NCBI GenBank assembly: GCA_023512255.1
Contig: JAILZY010000011.1
Coordinates: 4,394-68,393 of the forward strand
Origin: a bacterium
Lineage (GTDB): Bacteria; SZUA-182; DTGQ01
Direction of reading: 5' to 3'
Length of the DNA: 64,000 bases
The notes beneath the pieces were generated by a model. That model saw nothing but the letters and a program-made list of their open reading frames with translations, was not told the DNA's origin and did no database searches. Below are positions 57,147-64,000 of the stretch, in pieces (positions within the stretch are counted from its first letter, which is position 1; the number at the start of each line of letters is the position of its first letter). The position numbers and the translations under genes were made by a program.

Positions 57147-58268
57147 ATGAAAGATATTATATCCTACGTCCAGGAGAAGAAGATCCCCCTTGCAGTACAC
57201 ATTAATTTAACTAGGCGATGTAATCTCCACTGCCTTCACTGCTGTGTGGGGAAGGGAAGAAAGACCGCATCTGGCCAAGCAGGAACGACTGAGGCTGGTT
57301 TTGAGCTAGGGCTGATGCACATTCAGCGAGTCTTTGAGGAGCTGGCTCAAGTTGGCTGTCTTCTTCTCACCCTTTCAGGCGGGGAAGTTTTGCTTCGAGA
57401 TGATCTGCTTGAGATTATAAGCCGGGCGAGGGAGTTGGATTTTGCGGTTAAGATTTTTACTAACGGAACCTTAGTTGGTAGAAAGGAGGCCCAAGCATTT
57501 CATAGACTACGTATTCAGGAAGTGCATGTCAGCCTATATGGGGCAGATGCAAAGATACATGATCTGATCACCGGTGTTTCCGGCTCCTGGACGAAGAGCA
57601 TGGAAGGGATTCGGTGGCTGAGGGAGGAAGGCGTAGCGGTTAAGGTAAAGTGCCCCATAATGAAGCAAAACCTGGCCGAGTATCGTAAGGTATATGAGCT
57701 GGCGGTGAGTCTTGGAGCTGATTATGCTTTTGACCCGATGATTACCGTCCGGGATGATGGGAACCGAGATCCGCTCAACTACCGAATAAGTCAAGAAGAT
57801 TTGCAGATGGTCCTAGCTGATCCTATTTTTCAGACTAAGCGCAAAAGCTATAGGGAAAGAGAGGAGAGTTTTGCCTGCTCAGCCAGTATGATGAGTGAAA
57901 TAAGTGAAGAGGTCCTCTGCAGTGCCGGTCATTATATCTGCTTCATTTCTCCAGAGGGTGATATTAACCCTTGTGTTCAGTTGCCTATTTTCTGTGGCAA
58001 TGTCCTAGAGCATGATTTTCAATGGATTTGGTATCATTCACCGCAGATGCTTAGAATTCGGAATCTGCGGATGAAAGATGTTCGGAGCTGCAATAACTGT
58101 AGGTACCTCCCCTGGTGTGCCAGATGTCCTGGCTTAGCCTATCTTGAAGATGGCGATCTCCTTGGTCCTTCCAGTGCTGCCTGTTGGATGGTGCAAGCAA
58201 AAGAGGGAGACAGACAGTTTAATAATCAGATACAAGCCAATAATCAAATACAACCTATTGTAACTTAA
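57147..58268 (+). CDS. Radical SAM/SPASM peptide-modifying enzyme
   Basis: The 373-residue protein has the SAM cluster CNLHCLHC at residues 25-32 after HINLTRR, SGGEVLLRDDL, and a C-terminal SPASM domain with Cys in CSAGHYICFISPEGDINPC, CGNVL, CNNCRYLPWCARC and CW. SPASM enzymes of this kind install crosslinks or epimerise peptide residues. A short Cys-containing peptide gene follows at 58322, and the PqqD gene precedes it. Substrate and product are unknown. Confidence 0.92.
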   Translation: MKDIISYVQEKKIPLAVHINLTRRCNLHCLHCCVGKGRKTASGQAGTTEAGFELGLMHIQRVFEELAQVGCLLLTLSGGEVLLRDDLLEIISRARELDFAVKIFTNGTLVGRKEAQAFHRLRIQEVHVSLYGADAKIHDLITGVSGSWTKSMEGIRWLREEGVAVKVKCPIMKQNLAEYRKVYELAVSLGADYAFDPMITVRDDGNRDPLNYRISQEDLQMVLADPIFQTKRKSYREREESFACSASMMSEISEEVLCSAGHYICFISPEGDINPCVQLPIFCGNVLEHDFQWIWYHSPQMLRIRNLRMKDVRSCNNCRYLPWCARCPGLAYLEDGDLLGPSSAACWMVQAKEGDRQFNNQIQANNQIQPIVT

Positions 58269-58307
58269 GTTATTTTTGTAAACTAGGTTAACGTTCATCT
58301 ATAAGTT

Positions 58308-58314
58308 AAGGAGG
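58308..58314 (+). promoter_or_regulatory. Strong ribosome binding site of the precursor peptide gene
   Basis: AAGGAGG lies 7 bases before ATG 58322 and sets the start. It is the best match to the anti-SD in the cassette, fitting a highly expressed precursor. Confidence 0.8.
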
Positions 58315-58321
58315 TAGAATC

Positions 58322-58486
58322 ATGGAAGAAAAAAAGACAACAGTCGCAAAACCAGCAGTCAAAAAGGTTTATGAAAAACCCCAGATAGTTTCCGAAGAAG
58401 TATTTGAGACCTTGGCTCTTGCCTGCTGCAAGAGTAATAACTGTAAGAATTACGGCCTTCCGAAGGGGATGCACGCTGTAAGTTAA
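58322..58486 (+). CDS. Candidate RiPP precursor peptide (54 residues)
   Basis: This short gene runs from ATG 58322 to TAA 58484-58486. The Lys/Val-rich leader (MEEKKTTVAKPAVKKV) is followed by YEKPQIVSEEVFETLALA, then a core with Cys35, Cys36 and Cys41 (CCKSNNCKNYGLPKGMHAVS). The middle motif looks like a leader recognised by PqqD-type domains, from comparison with radical SAM-linked precursors in memory. It lies 53 bp after the radical SAM gene on the same strand, with AAGGAGG at 58308-58314. No other precursor was seen in the cassette. Confidence 0.85.
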   Translation: MEEKKTTVAKPAVKKVYEKPQIVSEEVFETLALACCKSNNCKNYGLPKGMHAVS

Positions 58487-58807
58487 TAGATCAAGGTTCC
58501 AGCCTGCTGACCCTTTGTTCAGTGTAAAAATTCTCGATTGAGTTATAATTTTTAATATTTTTTACAAAATTCAGCACTTCATATAGCATAAGATGCAGGC
58601 TCATCCTCCAGGATGAGCACTAATCACACACGTCTCTTCTTTGGGGGGAGGAAGAGTGGTGATTTTTCCCTAAAAGTGCCACTTTGGCTCTTCATTCATC
58701 TTTTGGCCTAAGGCTAGCTCTGATGGGACAAGGGGACAGTAGCGCGGCTTTTATAAACATGGAGACCTAACTTTTCCTAAATCTGCCTTTAATGAGGAAA
58801 AAGAAAA
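58487..58807. other. Intergenic region with a hairpin downstream of the precursor
   Basis: The 321-bp gap has a perfect 9-bp stem (GCTCATCCT and AGGATGAGC, about 58600-58619) not followed by a T-run, then GC-skewed sequence. It could stabilise or end the precursor transcript. No known riboswitch was recognised. Confidence 0.5.
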
Positions 58808-61800
58808 ATGAAACGAAAGTCTTTTACGATCCTGACATCATTATTGTTTGGATTTATACTCAGTTTATGCCTATTTTTTTGGCATACGCCGCCTGCCTAT
58901 TCCCAGGATAAGGCAGCGGAGAGTACTACTTTGAGTCCGTCGCCCAGAAAAACTTCTGGCGCCTACGTTATCGAAGATATAGCCTATGATCCTGAAACCC
59001 AAATTTATACCTATACATATGTATTGCATAATCTGGGAAAACAGCAAGTTTGGTGGTGGGGTATATGGTATGAGGAAGATCCTCAAGCTATACTTGATGA
59101 CTCTTCGGTAGATGAAAATGGCTTTGCCCCTACTGACTTGACTGACTGCTCGCCTGGATGGAAAAATTCTGCCCCTGAGAGACGGATGGGGTTTTATTTA
59201 TACAGTGGTCCTAATGGGGAGCTAGGTTTTTATTCCACCTATGCCAGCGACTCTCGGTCGGGAAATAGCCCGATCGTTCCTGATTCTATCAATGTTCCCC
59301 GACTTGGAGGCCAGTGGGGATGGAATGGGCCAGGAGCGAATATTATCACCGCCTATGGAATCCAAAAAGGACAAACAGGCTATTATGTGATTCGGTCTAA
59401 AAAGTATTTTCCAGATAATAAGATGTTTTTCTACAATACCAAGGATTACTGGAATTCCTACTTCGATCCTCAGACCGGGCAACTTGTCATCAGGGGGTTG
59501 GAATTTGTCTCTATAACTCAGCGGTCCTATTCGATATCAATGTCTCTGACCCGGGGGTATAATCTTATTTCGCAACCCCTTGAGGAGCTGATAACCTCAG
59601 ACAATCTCTCATCTGCTTCCTACCGGGCCTCAACTCTGTTGAGTAGCATTCCGGGATGTCAAAAAGTTATTCGCTTTGATCCTAAATCCCAAAAGACCGA
59701 AAGCTATATCTCTTGGGATGGAACCGCGATCGGCACTGACTTTCCGATTAAGCCTGGTGAGGGATACTATACCGAGGTATCCACTGACACCACTTTTAAC
59801 CTTACCGGCTTGCTAGCTACTGAGCCGCAAACCCTTAATCTAAGCCAGGGGTATAATTTAATCTCTTTTATTTACGGACCTAATATGCCTGACGACCCAA
59901 GGACAGGCTATAGCTCATCATCGCTCTTGTCAGCAATTCCAGGCTGCAAATCTGTGATCCGCTTTAATCCTGTATCACAAAAGACTGAAAGCTACCGAAT
60001 TTGGGCTGGGTATAATATCGGAACAGAGTTTGACATTCGGGTTGGAGAAGGATATATGGTTGAGGTCCAGGATGATATTTCCTGGACACCGGCCAAGCTC
60101 TCCCTACCAAGGATGAGGTTCAGGCAGAGCCAGTTGGAGGGTGAGCCTAGCTATGATTTAACCTCATCAGCTCTGCCTGCTCCGATCATCTCCGAGGTCA
60201 GAGAATCATATCAGACAGCAGGCTCAGTGGTTATCTCCTGGATTACTGATATTGATAGTCCGGGCGAGGTCCACTATAGTACCAGCCCCGACCTTAGCGA
60301 CTCAAAACTAGCCAGAGATAGCGTCATAGGAAAGGTCCACTGGGTAGAGTTGAGCGGCTTGCAGCCTGGGACAACCTACTATTATGAGGTACAATCAGGG
60401 GCATCTGTAGACAACAATGCTGGCTCCTACTATCTTTATACTGCTCCTAAGGTATCTCCACCGCTAGATAACGTCTTTATCGGCGGACGCCTTGTAAAGC
60501 CAGATCAAAGCCCACTGGTGGGTGCCCTGGTATTGGTTACGATTAACCACCGTGGGGTTTATTCTTATCCTCTCTCCACCCGCACTACCAAAGACGGAAT
60601 ATGGCTTTTGAACCTGGCTGATTTGAAAAATTCTCTCACCGGAGATTCACTGCCAAATAGCCCAAATGATCCAGTCCTAATCGAAGTCAACGGCGGTGAT
60701 GGTTGGCAGGCAGATGATGCGACCAGAATGATTTCCGATCTGACTGAAGATAAAGCCTATACCCTGATTGTGTCTTCTCCGACCTCAGTCGCTTTGGCTA
60801 CCCCTATATTTTCTCCCCCATCCTGCACTTTCATTGGTTCAATTACCGTATCAATCACCTGTGCTATTCAAGGGGCCACTATCCGCTACACCAAAGATGG
60901 CAGCGAGCCGACCGCAAACTCACTCACCTATACCACTCCTCTGACCCTAACTGAGACTACAACCATAAAGGCTAAAGCCTTTAATGGAAGATATGCCCTA
61001 AGCAATACCGCATCTGAGACATATACTAGAATCCGGGAAAAAGTAGCTACCCCTGTTCTTTCTCCCTCATCTGGTACTTTCACTGATTCAATTCCCGTAT
61101 CAATAACTTGCGCTACGCCAGGAGCCACTATCCGCTACACTAAAGATGGCAGCGAGCCGACCGTAAACTCACCCGCCTATACCACTCCTCTGACCTTGAC
61201 TAAGACTACTACCCTTAAGGTTAAGGCTTTTAAAAGCGGCTACTATACTCCTAGTGATACTGTAAGCGGGACCTACACCAAATTGGAAAAAATGGCTACC
61301 CCTGTCATCTCTCCTGTGGTCCGAACTTTTATCCCCTCAGTTTCTGTATCTATAACTTGTGCGACTCAAGGAGCCACCATCTGCTATACGACCGATGGAA
61401 GCGAGCCGACCGAAAGCTCACCTGTCTATACTGCTCCCCTGACACTGACCAGCACCACTACGGTTAAAGCCAAGGCCTTCAAAGAGGGCTACATCCCAAG
61501 TGAAGTCGTAAGCGCAACTTATACGAAATTAGCAGAAAAAGTGGCTACTCCTTCATTCTCTCTTCCATCAGGCATTTTCACCGGTTCAGTTTCTGTATCC
61601 ATAACCTGTGCGACTCAAGGAGCCACCATCTGCTATACGACCGATGGAAGCGAGCCGACCGAAAGTTCACCTGTCTATACTGCTCCCCTGACCCTGACCA
61701 CCACCACCACGATCAAAGCCAAGGCCTTCAAAGAGGGCTACACCCCAAGTACTACGGCTCAAGCTACCTATACGAGGAAAGTTGCTGTTGTGGCTAAACC

Positions 61801-62257
61801 CACTCTCTCTCCCTCATCTGGTACTTTTACTAATTCAGTTTCTGTATCAATAACTTGCGCTACGCCAGGGGCCACTATCCGCTACACTAAAGATGGCAGC
61901 GAGCCGACTGAAAGCTCACCCACCTATACCGCTCCCCTGACTCTGACCAGCACCACTACGGTCAAAGCCAAGGCCTTCAAGGATGATTATACCCCAAGTG
62001 ATGTTGTCAGCGGAACTTATACCATCAAGCCGAAACAGCCGTCGAGCTCAACCCCATCAACTCCTGTTTATACGAGTGGAACCTCCACTCTGTGGACTCA
62101 ACCATGGTCTTACTCCTACAGCGCTCTTAGCCTAGACTATCAACCTTCGTACTTTAACAGTCTGGGTGGTTATCAGCAGTTGTTGTCTTCTTGGAACTAT
62201 TCAGCATGGCCACTTACCTCAAGCTGGAGCTACTCAGCATGGCCGAGCAATTTTTAA
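58808..62257 (+). CDS. Large secreted protein with chitobiase/FN3-associated repeats
   Basis: The 1149-residue protein has a signal peptide (residues 1-33, hydrophobic FTILTSLLFGFILSLCLFF). After a ~230-residue unassigned N-part come two ~90-residue repeats (MSLTRGYNLISQPL... and LNLSQGYNLISFIYG..., each with IPGC and KTESY). A fibronectin type III-like domain with WITDIDSPGEVHYST follows, then an all-beta carboxypeptidase regulatory-like region. Five ~83-residue repeats (~660-1075) each have SITCATPGATIRYTKDGSEP followed by TTTLKVKAFK-like words, typical of CHB_HEX_C/FN3-associated domains. A Trp/Ser/Tyr-rich tail ends the protein (SWNYSAWP and SWSYSAWP). It is probably a cell-surface adhesin or coat protein. 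It is between the precursor and HprK-like genes. Confidence 0.85.
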   Translation: MKRKSFTILTSLLFGFILSLCLFFWHTPPAYSQDKAAESTTLSPSPRKTSGAYVIEDIAYDPETQIYTYTYVLHNLGKQQVWWWGIWYEEDPQAILDDSSVDENGFAPTDLTDCSPGWKNSAPERRMGFYLYSGPNGELGFYSTYASDSRSGNSPIVPDSINVPRLGGQWGWNGPGANIITAYGIQKGQTGYYVIRSKKYFPDNKMFFYNTKDYWNSYFDPQTGQLVIRGLEFVSITQRSYSISMSLTRGYNLISQPLEELITSDNLSSASYRASTLLSSIPGCQKVIRFDPKSQKTESYISWDGTAIGTDFPIKPGEGYYTEVSTDTTFNLTGLLATEPQTLNLSQGYNLISFIYGPNMPDDPRTGYSSSSLLSAIPGCKSVIRFNPVSQKTESYRIWAGYNIGTEFDIRVGEGYMVEVQDDISWTPAKLSLPRMRFRQSQLEGEPSYDLTSSALPAPIISEVRESYQTAGSVVISWITDIDSPGEVHYSTSPDLSDSKLARDSVIGKVHWVELSGLQPGTTYYYEVQSGASVDNNAGSYYLYTAPKVSPPLDNVFIGGRLVKPDQSPLVGALVLVTINHRGVYSYPLSTRTTKDGIWLLNLADLKNSLTGDSLPNSPNDPVLIEVNGGDGWQADDATRMISDLTEDKAYTLIVSSPTSVALATPIFSPPSCTFIGSITVSITCAIQGATIRYTKDGSEPTANSLTYTTPLTLTETTTIKAKAFNGRYALSNTASETYTRIREKVATPVLSPSSGTFTDSIPVSITCATPGATIRYTKDGSEPTVNSPAYTTPLTLTKTTTLKVKAFKSGYYTPSDTVSGTYTKLEKMATPVISPVVRTFIPSVSVSITCATQGATICYTTDGSEPTESSPVYTAPLTLTSTTTVKAKAFKEGYIPSEVVSATYTKLAEKVATPSFSLPSGIFTGSVSVSITCATQGATICYTTDGSEPTESSPVYTAPLTLTTTTTIKAKAFKEGYTPSTTAQATYTRKVAVVAKPTLSPSSGTFTNSVSVSITCATPGATIRYTKDGSEPTESSPTYTAPLTLTSTTTVKAKAFKDDYTPSDVVSGTYTIKPKQPSSSTPSTPVYTSGTSTLWTQPWSYSYSALSLDYQPSYFNSLGGYQQLLSSWNYSAWPLTSSWSYSAWPSNF

Positions 62258-62312
62258 CTCTTGCCAAGTTGCTGATTAAAGTTTTATAGAGTTATTCTCA
62301 TTTCACTTATTT

Positions 62313-62344
62313 CCCCTGGCTTCCCACTTTGTGGGGGCCAGGGG
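62313..62344 (+). terminator. Strong stem-loop after the surface protein gene
   Basis: CCCCTGGC and GCCAGGGG pair, continued by TTCCCAC with GTGGGG, around a small loop. A second stem (CTGCCCC/GGGGCAG, 62370-62391) follows. There is no long T-run, so it may be a factor-independent pause or an RNA stability hairpin. Confidence 0.5.
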
Positions 62345-62466
62345 AGAGCCTGCTAGAAGAGACTATGGCCTGCCCCTCGCCTCGGGGGCAGAAACCCATT
62401 TTATTCCCAGAAATTATTATATTCTCTAAAATTAACCAAGCAGTCGCTTACAAATGGAAATAATTC

Positions 62467-63324
62467 ATGGAAATGAAAAATATCGAATTGGAAATTGGCG
62501 GCATTCCCCTAATCATTAGCTCTAGTGAGTCAGGATTTATCCAAATGATAGCGGATAAATATCGGGCTTTTATTATCTCCCCTAATGGGTTCAAGACAAA
62601 CAATACTCAGCGATCTGCTTATTCTGGCTGCCACTCACCTATTCATCTGCATCTTGACCTTCGGCAGAAGGAAATGGAAAAGCGGGCTGAGGAGATGATC
62701 AAAGAAGAGCTTTGGGTAGATGTTTCTTATCAAAATAAGAAATTTACCATCCGAAGGCCAGATCTTGAGGGCGAGATAGATCTTGTCAGCCGAAGGGCTA
62801 GGGTTATCAACAGGGCAGCAGTTTACAGCTTTGATTCTTTCTTGCGAATTCTATACTCACTGATTCTGGCTCAAGAAGAGGGCTTTCTCCTTCACGCCGC
62901 CTCGGTAATAAGAGATGGGTTAGGGTATTTATTTATGGGAAAGTCTGGAGCAGGAAAGTCCACTGTTGCTGCCCATTCTTCTGAATATACGATTTTGAGT
63001 GACGAAATTTCTTTGGTTAAAAAGGTGGGAATTGATTATTTAGTCTACAGCACCCCTTTTTGGGGAGAGCAAGAAATTAAGGGTAAAAATTTTTCTTCTC
63101 CGCTTGCGGGAGTCTACCAGCTTAAGCAAGGCTTGCGGGTTGTGGCTAAAAGGTTGCCCAAAAGGGAAGCTTTCCGCAAGCTTATGGGAAATATCCTCTA
63201 TTTTAGTCGAGAGCCTTTCCTAACTAGGCAATTATTCCAAAATTGTGTGGATTTTATTCAGCAGGTATCGGTATATGAGTTAGAATTCCAAAAGGATGGT
63301 TTGTTTTGGGGAGTAATCAGTTAA
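62467..63324 (+). CDS. HprK-like P-loop kinase-family protein
   Basis: The 285-residue protein has an N-terminal ~140 residues of mixed alpha/beta character and the P-loop GKSGAGKS at 158-165 within YLFMGKSGAGKSTVAAH, followed by LSDEISLVKK. It lacks the standard HPr-kinase signature loop, as in the HprK-related proteins beside lasso-peptide, PqqD and nucleotidyltransferase genes. It may phosphorylate a peptide or protein of the cassette, or act as an ATP-dependent assembly factor. It is separated from the other cassette genes by the large secreted-protein gene. Confidence 0.85.
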   Translation: MEMKNIELEIGGIPLIISSSESGFIQMIADKYRAFIISPNGFKTNNTQRSAYSGCHSPIHLHLDLRQKEMEKRAEEMIKEELWVDVSYQNKKFTIRRPDLEGEIDLVSRRARVINRAAVYSFDSFLRILYSLILAQEEGFLLHAASVIRDGLGYLFMGKSGAGKSTVAAHSSEYTILSDEISLVKKVGIDYLVYSTPFWGEQEIKGKNFSSPLAGVYQLKQGLRVVAKRLPKREAFRKLMGNILYFSREPFLTRQLFQNCVDFIQQVSVYELEFQKDGLFWGVIS

Positions 63325-63383
63325 GTATTTTGGAATATAGTCGGTTAATTAAATGAGTTCGATATAAGTGGTTTTTTATAAGT

Positions 63384-63495
63384 GGTTCTTTCGCTAAATA
63401 CGTAACACAAGTGCGCAGCGGATTAATTACGCTATCAATTGTAGAGGCAGACCTTGTGCCCGCCCGGCTTGCACACTTTATTAGCGAAAAGACCA
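63384..63495 (-). mobile_element. Family A element, copy 9
   Basis: Begins GGTTCTTTCGCTAAATACG and ends TTAGCGAAAAGACCA. Flanked by a perfect 6-bp repeat ATAAGT (63378-63383 and 63496-63501). Confidence 0.88.
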
Positions 63496-63563
63496 ATAAG
63501 TTTGTTCAAAAGTTTAATGAGAATAACTCAGGAAATCAAGAACATATTTTTGTTACTAATTTT

Positions 63564-63944
63564 TCAGCTTCCTTTGAGATTGAACAGCGAGCACAGAAAA
63601 TGAAACATACACCAAAACCCCCACCGCGATGCTCGATAAAAAAAATCCGGTTTATGATTTTCACTGTTTCTTTGATTTTTCTCACACGTTTCTATTAAAG
63701 TATAAATTCTGCCAGCCATAGCATAGAATTTTAATAATTTTTGATTTCGCTTTTGCCACAGATCAGGTTGTAATTTGGAGGAAAGCTCTGGCTGACCTTC
63801 AATAGCTAAGACGATGGCGGCAATTTCCTCAGGCTGACATATTTTAGGGAAATAATCATTGTCTCCTTTTTCCCAGAATAATAGCTGATTTTTAAGGCAA
63901 AATCTACTTACAAGTCTATGTATCAGATGTTCCCCATGTTTAAA
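63564..63944 (-). pseudogene. Unrecognised minus-strand frame at the right edge
   Basis: An uninterrupted minus-strand frame of about 126 codons ends at TGA (63566-63564). It reads HLIHRLVSRFCLKNQLLFWE, then PKICQPEEIAAIVLAIEGQP, and looks like real protein, but it has no ATG near its 5' end and meets a stop at 63945-63947. It may be the tail of a broken gene. No family is recognised. The rest of the window's end holds no other gene. Confidence 0.3.
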
Positions 63945-64000
63945 TTAGGAGGAGGAGATAAGCCGCAGGGTAAGGGTATTGAGGTAAAAGATAATAGTAT

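Noticed and set aside
58487-58807. Cyclic-di-GMP or other riboswitch before the large secreted protein
   Set aside because: Searched by eye for conserved GEMM or similar cores; only an unrelated 9-bp hairpin was found.
63411-63698. 95-codon plus-strand frame at the right edge
   Set aside because: It begins inside a family A element and has no independent support; the opposite strand is more protein-like.

Overview
The window looks like a contig from a Gram-negative, probably anaerobic bacterium. The sequence evidence is an outer-membrane polysaccharide exporter (Wza type), an adenosylcobalamin-dependent ribonucleotide reductase, a selenocysteine tRNA with SelB, and several radical SAM enzymes. 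No marker here fixes the phylum; a Desulfobacterota-like lineage or a candidate phylum would fit. The first ~5 kb is visibly more GC-rich than the rest and has a different character (restriction-modification genes, REP-type palindromes, broken genes), so it is probably an acquired island.

Layout. (1) 1-5048: the end of hsdS, a broken REP-associated transposase (RAYT) carrying palindromes and a 21-bp tandem array, hsdR, then a decayed stretch with short repeats and a gene remnant. (2) 5114-9860: a mobile-element copy, nrdJ on the minus strand, an MBL-fold hydrolase on the minus strand, and a small repetitive coiled-coil gene. (3) 9954-21070: tRNA-Val(CAC), then a selenium block: tRNA-Sec(UCA), selB, a DUF1573 protein, a DUF3343 protein, yedF, a cysteine desulfurase, a complete PstSCAB-type ABC transporter without phoU, and a selenium-type LysR regulator. 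(4) 21770-55396: a long, co-directional exopolysaccharide locus. It holds export and chain-length proteins, a BY-kinase with an unusual inserted domain, sugar epimerases, an ACP/ligase/NadE-like/PP-loop group, a sulfotransferase, a flippase, a polymerase, glycosyltransferases, a priming transferase, a WlbABC-like acetamido-amino sugar set, and a full set for GDP-D-glycero-D-manno-heptose (gmhA, hddA, gmhB, hddC) followed by a transaldolase. (5) 55441-63324: a peptide-modification cassette: nucleotidyltransferase-fold protein, PqqD-like protein, radical SAM/SPASM enzyme, a 54-residue Cys-containing precursor candidate with a strong ribosome binding site, a 1149-residue repeat-rich secreted protein, and an HprK-like P-loop protein.

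The intergenic spaces hold at least three families of short non-coding repeats. Family A has nine copies with inverted ends, six of them flanked by perfect 6-bp direct repeats. Family C has four copies with CGCTCTTAT-type ends; three have clear 8-9 bp flanking direct repeats, and it occurs in two internal versions. Family B has two copies with 10-bp inverted ends. The flanking duplications show that A and C moved by transposition, although no matching transposase is in the window.

The most promising systems for follow-up are the radical SAM peptide cassette at the right end, the BY-kinase with a DUF4388-like insertion, and the Pst-type transporter embedded in selenium genes.
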